Below are positions 1 through 6,473 of a stretch of 29,543 nucleotides of DNA, one piece after another. Position numbers and translations under genes: made by a program. Within the stretch, counting starts at the first letter, position 1, and every line of letters starts with the position of its first letter. The notes under the pieces are model-generated. The model made no database searches, had not been told where the DNA came from, and saw nothing but the letters and a program-made list of their open reading frames with translations. The DNA is from a virus: positions 1-29,543 of the IMG/VR virus record IMGVR_UViG_3300037585_001784, one strand, 5' to 3'.

Positions 1-865
1 AACAATAGAAATAGAATACAGAGAGAAGGTTAACAAACCTGACGGTGGCGTGATGATACGTGCTATGGTACCGGGGATAACAAAGGATTGGCCTATGCCC
101 CTACACCTAACACCAGAACAGGCTGAAGCATTGGGTGATCCAACGTCTGGTGCAAGGTTCAAGGTTAAACTTGTACAGAGCAGCCTAAAGGATGGTAAGG
201 ATGGCTCATGGCCTTCAGACTTCTGGTATAACGTAGCGATATTCGAGGGTGTGGTTGACGAAAGGAACATAAAGAAAGAATCTTTCCTTGACTCAGTCAA
301 ATCCGCCAGCAGCGTAGCCACTGACATGCCAAAGGTAGTGCCAACAGTACAAGCACCATCAGCTACTGGATTAATAAAGGAAGAAGAACTTAGTCAGAAG
401 GATAGGATAATAGTTCAGGAGATAGCCCTGAAGTTAGCCTTTGAACAAACAAGTGGAGATACTCTAGAGGAACATGTGTATAACGCAAGTCTGTTGTATC
501 CAAAGATACTAGATGTATTCTACGGTAGGTTTAAAGCTTCACCTCTAGTAGAGGAAGCATCCAAGCAAGGTGCAAAGATAGTAGAGATAAGACCTGACGA
601 TAAGCCAGAAGAATCCTCATTAGATAATGCTGAGTGGGATTACAAGCAACCAAAGGAACTCAAGTCGAGATCATCCTTTGTTGAATACATGCAAAAGTGT
701 GGATGGTCTATGGACGATGTAGTTAGATGGTTGGGTGTTAAAGAACTTGAAGACTACGTATCCATAACAGGTAACGGTTACATGAAGGCGGCTAAAACAT
801 GTAAAGATAAAGCATTAGAAGAAGGACTAGAACCACCAGAAGATTTTAGACAGGAGAAAAAATAA
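1..865 (+). CDS. Hypothetical phage protein of the recombination module, 5' end outside the window
   Basis: The reading frame is open from base 2, with no stop before an internal GTG at 50 and ATG at 53. The 16 codons before the GTG read as plausible protein (TIEIEYREKVNKPDGG). No good ribosome site precedes the GTG, so I treat the gene as truncated by the left edge. I do not recognise the family. The first ~80 residues look beta-rich with Gly/Pro turns, compatible with an OB-like fold, followed by an acidic linker and a helical C-terminus (MDDVVRWLGVKELEDY region) that could be a small helical DNA-binding or docking domain. The exonuclease gene starts 3 bases after its stop, so an accessory or ssDNA-binding role beside that enzyme is possible. 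That is inference from position only. Confidence 0.7.
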   Translation, partial: TIEIEYREKVNKPDGGVMIRAMVPGITKDWPMPLHLTPEQAEALGDPTSGARFKVKLVQSSLKDGKDGSWPSDFWYNVAIFEGVVDERNIKKESFLDSVKSASSVATDMPKVVPTVQAPSATGLIKEEELSQKDRIIVQEIALKLAFEQTSGDTLEEHVYNASLLYPKILDVFYGRFKASPLVEEASKQGAKIVEIRPDDKPEESSLDNAEWDYKQPKELKSRSSFVEYMQKCGWSMDDVVRWLGVKELEDYVSITGNGYMKAAKTCKDKALEEGLEPPEDFRQEKK

Positions 866-868
866 ACA

Positions 869-1810
869 ATGGAAGAAACACGAGAGATGATAAAGGTTTG
901 GCCTCGTAAAGATATATCGAGAGAAACCTACATGACGAGAGTAACAAGTAAACGTGGTGCAGGTAGGGGGTATGAACTAGAAGGTGCAGTAGCAATGTAT
1001 CCTTCTGTTACACACATACTATCCTACACTACAGTTAAACATGCACTACCCCAATGGTATGCAAAGAAGGTAGCCGAGAAGGCAGGAGAACATTGGAAAA
1101 ACGAATACAAGCCAAGACATGATACTCCAGTAGATGAGTTCATAAAGGATATCAAGTCTGCACCGAGTGAAGAGTTCAAACATGCGGGTAAGATAGGTAC
1201 TCAAGCACATGACCTAATTAACAAAGCAATCAGGTACAAGATGGACAACCCCTATACCGAATGGTCAGAAGTTGGAGAGGAAATGTATCAACTTCGCCCC
1301 GATGCTTTGTCTTTGCATACTGAGGTGGCAAAGGCGTTTGATAATTGGCTAGTGTTTATCACGGCTAACTACCCGGACATGGTGTTCCTTGAGACAGAGT
1401 TTGCTACCTACATAGACGGATATGTTCCAGACCCGGCTGTTCCGGGTGCTAAGAAATTCAATCTACCTCTTTATGCAGGTACAGTAGATGCAGTTGGACT
1501 TACACCTGATCACAAGTTAGTAGTGTTTGATTGGAAGACAGGCTCAGGTATATATGATGAGGCTGGATACCAAGTAGCTGCTTACTGTCATTCTATATGG
1601 AACGGCAACAAACAACTGGCTGACATATACGGTGGTATATCAGGTGCAGTTGTCAGGCTATCCAAGACTGATGAGGAGTTTGAGGTAAAGACTATAACCG
1701 ATTGGGAAAAACCAGCGTTGGTATTCAATACAATGTGTTCATTGTATACTCAACTTTCCTATAGTGTGTTCGACAAGAAGGAAAGAAAGAAGAAGGTATC
1801 CAATGCATAA
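869..1810 (+). CDS. PD-(D/E)XK exonuclease, Cas4/RecB-like
   Basis: The 313-aa protein carries the motifs of RecB/Cas4-type nucleases in order: GxxxH as G110-T-Q-A-H114, Asp in GTVDAVG (D207), the DxK signature DWKTG (D221, K223), and QVAAY (Q235, Y239) from the QxxxY motif. Such enzymes bind Mg2+ and degrade or resect DNA ends, and phages use them for recombination and replication-fork processing. There are no four cysteines for the Fe-S cluster seen in true Cas4, so it is closer to phage RecB-like exonucleases. ATG at 869 is preceded by AGGAG about 11 bases upstream; ATG at codon 7 is an alternative start. The neighbouring helicase and RusA-like resolvase support a recombination role. The family call is strong; in vivo polarity and substrate are unknown. 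Confidence 0.88.
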   Translation: MEETREMIKVWPRKDISRETYMTRVTSKRGAGRGYELEGAVAMYPSVTHILSYTTVKHALPQWYAKKVAEKAGEHWKNEYKPRHDTPVDEFIKDIKSAPSEEFKHAGKIGTQAHDLINKAIRYKMDNPYTEWSEVGEEMYQLRPDALSLHTEVAKAFDNWLVFITANYPDMVFLETEFATYIDGYVPDPAVPGAKKFNLPLYAGTVDAVGLTPDHKLVVFDWKTGSGIYDEAGYQVAAYCHSIWNGNKQLADIYGGISGAVVRLSKTDEEFEVKTITDWEKPALVFNTMCSLYTQLSYSVFDKKERKKKVSNA

Positions 1811-2042
1811 CGACAGAGTAAACTCCTGTCCTGAACTAGACTATCCCCACACTTCCTTATGGTGTGGGGGTTGTCATTCTAGGCAGCAGGCAGCACGCAT
1901 CGCTAACGCTTTAGAGGATCTAGTCAGTAAGTTATCTACTGAAGAAGGTACTCTGGAGATGAACATACATAAGGAACAGAAGAAGTACATACCACCCAAG
2001 CCAAGAGAAGATAAACAAACCTTTAAAGGAATAGACGTATGA
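1803..2042 (+). CDS. Small Cys-containing hypothetical protein
   Basis: This is a 79-aa protein. I chose ATG at 1803, which overlaps the end of the exonuclease gene by 8 bases and has an AAGAAGG ribosome site just upstream; an in-frame ATG at 1764 lies deep inside the exonuclease gene and is less likely. Cys9 and the cluster C21-G-G-C24-H25 suggest possible metal binding but are too few for a defined zinc finger. The C-terminal half is charged and helical (residues ~28-60), ending in a Lys/Pro-rich tail. Its stop overlaps the next start (ATGA), indicating translational coupling to the ATPase. Function unknown. A strong inverted repeat lies within its first third. Confidence 0.65.
   Translation: MHNDRVNSCPELDYPHTSLWCGGCHSRQQAARIANALEDLVSKLSTEEGTLEMNIHKEQKKYIPPKPREDKQTFKGIDV
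1843..1871 (+). other. Inverted repeat / RNA hairpin inside a coding region
   Basis: CCCCACAC (1845-1852) and GTGTGGGG (1862-1869) are exact reverse complements around a 9-base loop. The stem extends by one T-G wobble and one A-T pair to about 10 bp. It is not followed by a T-run, so it is not a standard intrinsic terminator. It lies 32 bases after the exonuclease stop codon and may act on the mRNA, or may be fortuitous. Confidence 0.6.
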
Positions 2043-3310
2043 GTATAAAAGAAACCTTAATGGTTGGGTATCATAAGTATGAGTTTGAGGATGAAGGCAT
2101 CTCTATAACAATGGAGAAATTCCGGGAAAGAGATGGCAACCTTATGGGAGACATGACAGTGGTAGCAGACCCTACCAAATATGTTGACCTAAGTAACTCA
2201 CACATAATAACCCAACGACAGAACATGTCTTCTGCTAGATCTAAATCAGAGATAGCAAAGATACTTAAAGCAAGACTCGATACCCCGGACTGGGAATCAA
2301 TTATCGAATATGTATGTGTTAAGAGCATGAGGAAGCATAGAGAGGGTCACCCCTTAGTGAAGATAGGTAAACTAGAACCACGCAAGGAAGTACCCTATCT
2401 TCTGCACCCTTTGATTAGAAGAGATGTACCCTTAATACTATATGGAGAATCAGGGATAGGTAAAAGCTACGTGTCTCTCTTTCTGTCTTTGCTGATTACT
2501 GAGGAGATATCAGCCGTAGGCCTGACCCCCCTCAAGGGGAAGATACTATACCTGGACTGGGAAGACGGTGAACAAAACTTAGATGAACGACTCAAGGCAC
2601 TGGCTTCCGGTCTAGGCATAGAGACTCCCGAACTATGCTACCAGTATATGGATGGGCCGTTCAATGACAACGTACATACCATAGCCAAGCGTATAGCAGA
2701 TGAGAAAGCTGACATGATTATAGTAGACAGTAAGGGTGCAGCCGTAGGTGGTCGCATCAATGAAGCTGATACTACCGTACAGCTATTCAACTCCATACGC
2801 TCACTTAGGATCACATCCATAGTGATTGACCACGTTGCCAAGCAGTCAGCCATAGGCCCTATAGGTAGTACGTACACCGTAGCTGAAGCACGTAATGTGT
2901 GGGAGATGAGGGCAAGCAAGACTATAGCAGACAACAAACTCAGGATAGGCTTCTATCATAGGAAAACAAACATGAGTAAGAAGCATCAGCCTTTTGCCCT
3001 AGAGTTTATCTTTGAAGAAGATGCCAACGAGATTGTTCAGTCTGTCAAGGTAGAACAGGCAGACGTAACAGAAGATGCAGATACTAGAGCCGCACTACCA
3101 TTGGTAGAAAGAATAAAGATATTCTTAAGTGACCAGATTGAGCCAACCGGACAGTACCAGGCCATATCTGTTGAAGATATAGCAGAAGCCTGTGGGTCTA
3201 GACCCGGCACAGTTAGGGCCAGGCTATCAGAGAACGTAGACAAGGATGGGTATTGGGAGAAGGCAGGTACTGGAGAATATAAATACAAAGATAAGGAGCC
3301 CGCATGGTAA
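2039..3310 (+). CDS. RepA-like / AAA_25 P-loop ATPase, putative replicative helicase
   Basis: This 423-aa protein has a Walker A motif GESGIGKS at residues 136-143, a DWEDG segment at 173-177 typical of RepA/AAA_25-type ATPases, a Walker B strand MIIVD at 226-230 and a later VIDHVAK strand-loop (262-268). This matches RecA-fold hexameric helicases of the plasmid RepA (DnaB-like) group, which unwind DNA at replication forks. The C-terminal ~60 residues (ISVEDIAEACGSRPGTVRARL) look like a winged helix-turn-helix for DNA binding. ATG at 2039 overlaps the previous stop, with AAAGGA upstream. No primase or polymerase gene lies in this window. The family is well supported; use as the main replicative helicase is inferred. 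Confidence 0.85.
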   Translation: MSIKETLMVGYHKYEFEDEGISITMEKFRERDGNLMGDMTVVADPTKYVDLSNSHIITQRQNMSSARSKSEIAKILKARLDTPDWESIIEYVCVKSMRKHREGHPLVKIGKLEPRKEVPYLLHPLIRRDVPLILYGESGIGKSYVSLFLSLLITEEISAVGLTPLKGKILYLDWEDGEQNLDERLKALASGLGIETPELCYQYMDGPFNDNVHTIAKRIADEKADMIIVDSKGAAVGGRINEADTTVQLFNSIRSLRITSIVIDHVAKQSAIGPIGSTYTVAEARNVWEMRASKTIADNKLRIGFYHRKTNMSKKHQPFALEFIFEEDANEIVQSVKVEQADVTEDADTRAALPLVERIKIFLSDQIEPTGQYQAISVEDIAEACGSRPGTVRARLSENVDKDGYWEKAGTGEYKYKDKEPAW

Positions 3311-3567
3311 TTAAAATAAAAGGATACAAAAGGTTTGGTTTGCCAGAAGATTGGCAAAAGAGTATGACTCTTGATGAATTGAAAGATCATTTTAATATGC
3401 TAGCTAAAGATGCTAAGGAAATACATGGTTTGTTAGATGAACTTGTATGGGGTGGTCATATAGATAAAGTACGTGATCTTTCTGGCCGTCTATTTCCTAA
3501 GATAGATAAAGATTGGAAAAAGGATGATGATGATGCAGTTGGTATTATCCTCGTGGAAGGAGAATGA
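3304..3567 (+). CDS. Small acidic hypothetical protein
   Basis: An 87-aa soluble protein with no motif that I recognise. It has a basic N-terminal strand (VIKIKGYKRF), a helical middle (TLDELKDHFNMLAKDAKEIHGLLDEL) and an Asp-rich tail (DDDDAVG) before a hydrophobic end. The start is set by AAGGAG 6 bases before ATG 3304; the gene overlaps the ATPase gene by 7 bases and the next gene by 4 bases, so it is part of the same operon. Its codon choice looks more A/T-ending than that of its neighbours. Function unknown. Confidence 0.65.
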   Translation: MVIKIKGYKRFGLPEDWQKSMTLDELKDHFNMLAKDAKEIHGLLDELVWGGHIDKVRDLSGRLFPKIDKDWKKDDDDAVGIILVEGE

Positions 3568-3962
3568 TGAAAACAATAGTAGAGATACCTCACTTACCAA
3601 GCTTTGACCTTAACCCTAATGCTCGTGTGCATTGGGGTAAGAAGTCAGAGGCAAAGAGAAACGCTAGAGACATCATGATGGCTGCCCTTAAAGATAAGGA
3701 CAATCCAGTACATATACCAAACGAACCCTATGAAGCTGCGATATTAAAGATAGAGTTTGTTGCAGGTTTCAAGGATAGACAGAGAAAGAACAGAGACATG
3801 GATAACTTATTGGCATCAGCCAAGCCATACATAGACGGACTTGTAGATGGGGGTGTGCTTGTAGATGATACCGCAGTACGCCTACGCTATGAGTTGGTCT
3901 ATCGATTTGGAGAAGAAGCAAAGATGGTATTCACAGTAACTAAAAAAAGAAGGAGATTCTAA
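3564..3962 (+). CDS. rusA: RusA-like Holliday junction resolvase
   Basis: The 132-aa protein matches RusA endonucleases in length and motif order: N-terminal NPNARVHW, then NRDMDN (D78, D80) and GVLVDDTAV (D101, D102). These are the Asp residues that bind Mg2+ in RusA enzymes, which cut four-way DNA junctions symmetrically as dimers. The chain ends in a very basic tail (TKKRRRF). Two adjacent ATG codons (3564 and 3567) follow GAAGGAG; the second has the better spacing, giving 131 aa. In this operon it would resolve replication or recombination intermediates before packaging. Family assignment is strong. Confidence 0.9.
   Translation: MMKTIVEIPHLPSFDLNPNARVHWGKKSEAKRNARDIMMAALKDKDNPVHIPNEPYEAAILKIEFVAGFKDRQRKNRDMDNLLASAKPYIDGLVDGGVLVDDTAVRLRYELVYRFGEEAKMVFTVTKKRRRF
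3951..3962 (+). repeat. 12-base repeat carrying a ribosome site, copy 1
   Basis: AGGAGATTCTAA sits directly before the ATG of the helix-turn-helix gene at 3963. The identical 12-mer lies at 4151-4162 directly before the GTG of the next gene. The copies are exactly 200 bases apart. In copy 1 the final TAA is the stop codon of the RusA-like gene. Confidence 0.75.
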
Positions 3963-4166
3963 ATGAATAAAGAAAATGAACAACCACCCAAACAAAAATT
4001 AATCAGTATCAAAGACCTCGTTGACCGATGGGGATGCTCTCGACATTTCATCTGGAAGAAATGCAAGTCTGGAGACATACCTGCAAACAAGATTGGGGAA
4101 CGATGGCTTATCAATCTGTCCTGGGTAGAGGAATACGAGGACAACATGATAGGAGATTCTAAGTGA
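3963..4166 (+). CDS. Excisionase-type helix-turn-helix DNA-binding protein
   Basis: This 67-aa protein contains a MerR/excisionase (HTH_17-like) domain at about residues 13-57: a first helix ISIKDLVDRW, recognition region CSRHFIWKKCKSG, and the wing/strand DIPANKIGERWLIN followed by VEEY. Such small proteins bind short DNA sites as excisionases, transcription regulators or packaging/replication accessory factors. No integrase is present in the window, so excision is not implied; a regulatory or recombination-accessory role is as likely. ATG 3963 is placed by the AGGAG of the repeat just upstream. It ends in a 4-base overlap (GTGA) with the next gene. Confidence 0.8.
   Translation: MNKENEQPPKQKLISIKDLVDRWGCSRHFIWKKCKSGDIPANKIGERWLINLSWVEEYEDNMIGDSK
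4151..4162 (+). repeat. 12-base repeat carrying a ribosome site, copy 2
   Basis: Second copy of AGGAGATTCTAA, here inside the last codons of the helix-turn-helix gene and in a different reading frame from copy 1. It provides the ribosome site for the GTG start at 4163. Confidence 0.75.
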
Positions 4167-4387
4167 GATCAGATTATGTTATTAGAGAAAAGAACTGTAA
4201 TAAATGTGGTGGGAATATAATCTTTAGGCAAGACGAGAAAAGCTATTGCTATTATTCCTGCCTACAATGTGGCGGAACTAAAGAACTAGGACATGCCAAA
4301 GTATTAGGCTATGCCGAACCTGTTAGTACAATTAGTAAAAAGATGAGCATCCACCCGGATGGGTTAAGAGGCTTTCTGCTTAATTAA
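4163..4387 (+). CDS. Small zinc-ribbon protein
   Basis: A 74-aa protein with four cysteines spaced as a zinc ribbon: C12-x-x-C15 and C33-x-x-C36, each followed by Gly-Gly (NKCGGN, LQCGGT), with C29 as an extra Cys. Zinc ribbons of this type bind nucleic acid or protein partners; the target is unknown. The start is GTG at 4163, fixed by AGGAG in the 12-base repeat and by overlap with the previous stop. It is the last gene of the rightward operon, and its final 24 bases overlap the 3' end of the convergent leftward gene, so the two transcripts meet here. Confidence 0.7.
   Translation: MRSDYVIREKNCNKCGGNIIFRQDEKSYCYYSCLQCGGTKELGHAKVLGYAEPVSTISKKMSIHPDGLRGFLLN
4337..4361 (-). terminator. Possible terminator of the leftward (late) transcript
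   Basis: Read on the minus strand, CATCC-GGGT-GGATG forms a 5-bp stem, followed a few bases later by TTTTT (the A-run at 4337-4341). It lies just past the last leftward gene (stop at 4364), where a terminator is expected, but the stem is short and the T-run is not immediately adjacent. Weak candidate. Confidence 0.3.
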
Positions 4388-4549
4388 CTGAACCTTTTTA
4401 ATGATGACCCACATCTGTGACATGATGGCTGACTTCTCTTTCTTAGAGAGTTGGCCGTCACTCACAGAATTCTGAACTACCGTAATCATTTCGATTGCCG
4501 GCTCCAACAAATCCTTGTACTTCAATGCTAACTTGATTGCCTTAAACAT
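4364..4549 (-). CDS. Small hypothetical protein at the end of the late operon
   Basis: A 61-aa soluble, mostly helical protein with Lys-rich ends and no transmembrane segment (helices around residues 3-28 and 35-58). ATG at 4549 is preceded by GAGGAGGGG, a strong ribosome site. Its start overlaps the end of the 33-aa membrane gene by 8 bases. It belongs to the small-protein run next to the holin-like gene, but nothing in its sequence reveals a function. Confidence 0.6.
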   Translation of the reverse strand: MFKAIKLALKYKDLLEPAIEMITVVQNSVSDGQLSKKEKSAIMSQMWVIIKKVQLIKQKAS

Positions 4550-4643
4550 AGTAACCCCTCCTCTTTGTTATGTACTTACGTAGCAATACATAGGTGCTTA
4601 CACCTGTTGCTACTATCGTTAATGCTTTTGCTAACTTCTTCAT
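4542..4643 (-). CDS. 33-aa single-span membrane microprotein
   Basis: Direct translation from ATG at 4643 gives 33 codons before TAA at 4542. The protein starts MKKLAKALTIVATGVS and continues into TYVLLRKYITKRRG, i.e. a short basic N-terminus, one hydrophobic span (about residues 7-21) and a basic C-terminus. AAGGA lies 6 bases before the start. The start is 2 bases after the stop of the holin-like gene, and the end overlaps the next gene by 8 bases. This tight packing and good ribosome site argue for a real gene. A holin-regulator or accessory lysis role is possible, but position is the only support. Confidence 0.6.
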   Translation of the reverse strand: MKKLAKALTIVATGVSTYVLLRKYITKRRGYYV

Positions 4644-4645
4644 TT

Positions 4646-4921
4646 CTAATCCTTATTTTTACCAAATACACTTCCAGTTATTATCGCACCAAATGATAAG
4701 TGAAACAATCCACCGCCCTTCAATGTGTTAGGTTCATGCTGCGAAACCAATTTTTTTAAGTATTCCATTTGCACCATAGGATCTTCGATCTCCTGTAGAT
4801 GACTCATATAATCAGCTAGATCTAATCCCATTCTTGCTACCCCATAATAGATAGGCACTAACATAAAGTCGTATATGCAAATTATCAAGTACACAGTTAC
4901 GACTATATTTCGCCATATCAT
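4646..4921 (-). CDS. Holin-like membrane protein
   Basis: The 91-aa protein has a transmembrane segment at about residues 5-27 containing YLIICIYDF then P23, an amphipathic charged middle (31-62) and a second hydrophobic stretch near 70-87 (TLKGGGLFHLSFGAI) before a Lys-rich end. The WR..VYL.IC.YDF..P and GGGLFHL.FGAI patterns resemble, from memory, phage holins annotated as three-TM or GTA-type holins. Holins permeabilise the inner membrane at the end of infection. The start overlaps the preceding stop (ATGA), with AAGGA upstream. I am fairly confident it is a membrane protein and moderately confident it is the holin. Confidence 0.65.
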   Translation of the reverse strand: MIWRNIVVTVYLIICIYDFMLVPIYYGVARMGLDLADYMSHLQEIEDPMVQMEYLKKLVSQHEPNTLKGGGLFHLSFGAIITGSVFGKNKD

Positions 4922-5850
4922 TTCACGCTTATATTCCTTTCAGTATTCCCCACAGAACTAAGTGACCGTGTCTTAACGGTACTTCCCAATACGAAACTGG
5001 CACTATCTATACCTGTGCCGTCCCCTATTATCAAGTCCTTTATGGTCACGTTACTACAGGCTATGTCCTGTATGTCTATAGGGTTCTTACTTCGTATATT
5101 CTCAAACGTGATGTTACCCACCGTAGATGTACTGCTACCAGTAGACACTACTATGCGGTCAACATCAGACCCAGATGCTTCAGGCACGCTCAGAGCACCA
5201 CGATCTGAACCGAACCTGTAGTCAACCGGGTCTGAGTTTAACGTGGGTGTAATTGAGAATCCGTCAGCTACTGTACTACTTACATATAAATTATATGCGG
5301 TACTTGAATTAAATCTGAGTGATGGTGCGATTATATTTTGAAGTAATAGATTCTCACATAGAATCTTAGCACCAGTTCCGTCCGTGTTATCCACCTGTAT
5401 AGCATATGTAACCCCACTATCTGCCCCTACATTCATATCTTTGAAAGTTAAATCACTTACTATGCTGCCGCCTATGTTAATCTGTAGCGTTTGTGTCTGA
5501 TCCTTTATTTCTTCCCCTACCGTGAGCTCCACAAAGCCTAGCTGTTGTGTACCAGCCACATCATACATCCCTGATTCGGGATACATAGGTGCCTGAACCA
5601 CACCGGCTATAGAAAAGTATATGGCTAGGGATAAAAGTGCTGTACTGGCTAGTATAGAGCCAAAGATGATAGCTGATGTCTTGCCTTTAAGGTTGAACCC
5701 TGAGAACTTAGGCAGTTTCAACCCACCTATCTTAGGCGTGTCAACATTCGCCATCTCTGGAGCCTTTACGGACGGCATCTTAACGGTAGGTAGTTTTAAT
5801 TTCCTACCTTTGATTACAAATATTATCTTATTCCAAAAATTCTTATTCAT
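4918..5850 (-). CDS. Membrane-anchored protein with large beta-rich outer domain
   Basis: A 310-aa protein of no family I recognise. Residues 1-57 are basic with repeated Pro/Lys motifs (LKLPTVKMPSVKAPEM), residues ~59-83 form one strong transmembrane helix, and residues 85-310 form a beta-rich Asn/Thr/Ser-rich domain with short repeating strand patterns (NITFENI, NVTIKDLII) reminiscent of a right-handed beta-helix. By the positive-inside rule the N-terminus would face the cytoplasm and the large domain outside. It sits between two small membrane proteins in a probable lysis region, so a role in envelope disruption or surface modification is possible. GGAGGT precedes ATG 5850. Confidence 0.75.
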   Translation of the reverse strand: MNKNFWNKIIFVIKGRKLKLPTVKMPSVKAPEMANVDTPKIGGLKLPKFSGFNLKGKTSAIIFGSILASTALLSLAIYFSIAGVVQAPMYPESGMYDVAGTQQLGFVELTVGEEIKDQTQTLQINIGGSIVSDLTFKDMNVGADSGVTYAIQVDNTDGTGAKILCENLLLQNIIAPSLRFNSSTAYNLYVSSTVADGFSITPTLNSDPVDYRFGSDRGALSVPEASGSDVDRIVVSTGSSTSTVGNITFENIRSKNPIDIQDIACSNVTIKDLIIGDGTGIDSASFVLGSTVKTRSLSSVGNTERNISVK

Positions 5851-6100
5851 CTTTACTACCTCCTAATTTCCAGAGCTCTCCTAACCCTGCTGATACTGGT
5901 ATAGTCAGTACTGCTAGTGCCGTTAACAAACCTTCAATTGAATCCAGGGTTTGTGGGTTGGATGATGCACTCCATATGATCCTCGCACCCAAGAACAACC
6001 ACGTAAAAACTACCGGGGCAAAGATCACTAGTATTATTAGTTCTCTACCTGTTAGTTGTGCTGAACTTTTATCCTCTTTACTCTTCTCTTTATCCACCAT
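5843..6100 (-). CDS. Two-span small membrane protein, possible holin/antiholin
   Basis: An 85-aa protein with a highly charged N-terminus (MVDKEKSKEDKSS), two hydrophobic spans (about residues 20-44 and 56-76) separated by a short polar loop, and a charged C-terminus. This is a common class II holin topology, but the sequence is not one I recognise. The ATG at 6100 has no strong ribosome site and lies inside the end of the upstream 57-aa gene (11-base overlap), suggesting translational coupling. It overlaps the next gene by 8 bases. Membrane location is confident; function is inferred from size, topology and place. Confidence 0.7.
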   Translation of the reverse strand: MVDKEKSKEDKSSAQLTGRELIILVIFAPVVFTWLFLGARIIWSASSNPQTLDSIEGLLTALAVLTIPVSAGLGELWKLGGSKDE

Positions 6101-6263
6101 TATTCCACACTGCTATTCCGATTATGATAGTTGCAATACAGTTTACACCAAGTAATATCATTATGCCTAATAGCATGGTATCCATGCCACCTATCGTACC
6201 TCTAAGCCTACCCATGTCTGACCTTAAGTCTGAGATAGAATTTACCAATTGTTGGATATCCAT
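6090..6263 (-). CDS. 57-aa coiled-coil plus transmembrane protein (XhlA-like architecture)
   Basis: Direct translation from ATG 6263 gives 57 residues before TAA at 6090. The first ~25 residues are polar and helical (MDIQQLVNSISDLRSDMGRL); residues ~29-52 are a continuous hydrophobic span (MLLGIMILLGVNCIATIIIG). A short helix followed by one membrane span near the C-terminus is the layout of XhlA-type phage haemolysin/holin-associated proteins, although I claim only the architecture. The start lies 2 bases after the stop of the 68-aa gene and the end overlaps the next gene by 11 bases. There is no clear ribosome site, so it probably depends on re-initiation. Confidence 0.65.
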   Translation of the reverse strand: MDIQQLVNSISDLRSDMGRLRGTIGGMDTMLLGIMILLGVNCIATIIIGIAVWNNGG

Positions 6264-6265
6264 GA

Positions 6266-6472
6266 CTAGCTAGGAGAGAAACTCGAATACGATACTGATT
6301 GCCTACCCTCATCGTAAGACCTTACTCTAGCAGTCAGTACGTTAACCAACCTTGCTTTTAGATAAGCTGCATCTATAGTTACTGCGTTACCATCTCCGTC
6401 ATCAGTAGCAAATGCTGCCTGTGCTGTAGCATATTCTGCATCACTTAATTCTATTGATATTGTTACTGCCAT
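6266..6472 (-). CDS. Small hypothetical protein after the fibre gene
   Basis: A 68-aa protein with a beta-strand start (VTISIELSDAEYA), an acidic Gly/Asp turn (TDDGDGNAV) and a helical segment (IDAAYLKARLVNVLTARVRSY), ending in a Ser-rich tail. GGAGGT is placed 5 bases before ATG 6472, directly after the fibre gene. It could be a fibre-associated or virion protein; I do not recognise the family. Confidence 0.65.
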   Translation of the reverse strand: MAVTISIELSDAEYATAQAAFATDDGDGNAVTIDAAYLKARLVNVLTARVRSYDEGRQSVSYSSFSPS

Positions 6473-6473
6473 G

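Noticed and set aside
2071-2937. Minus-strand frames opposite the helicase gene
   Set aside because: The forward frame carries Walker motifs and operon junctions; the reverse frames have no motif or start signal.
3963-4166. Helix-turn-helix gene as proof of a temperate phage
   Set aside because: Excisionase-type domains also occur in other regulators, and there is no integrase, repressor or attachment site in the window.
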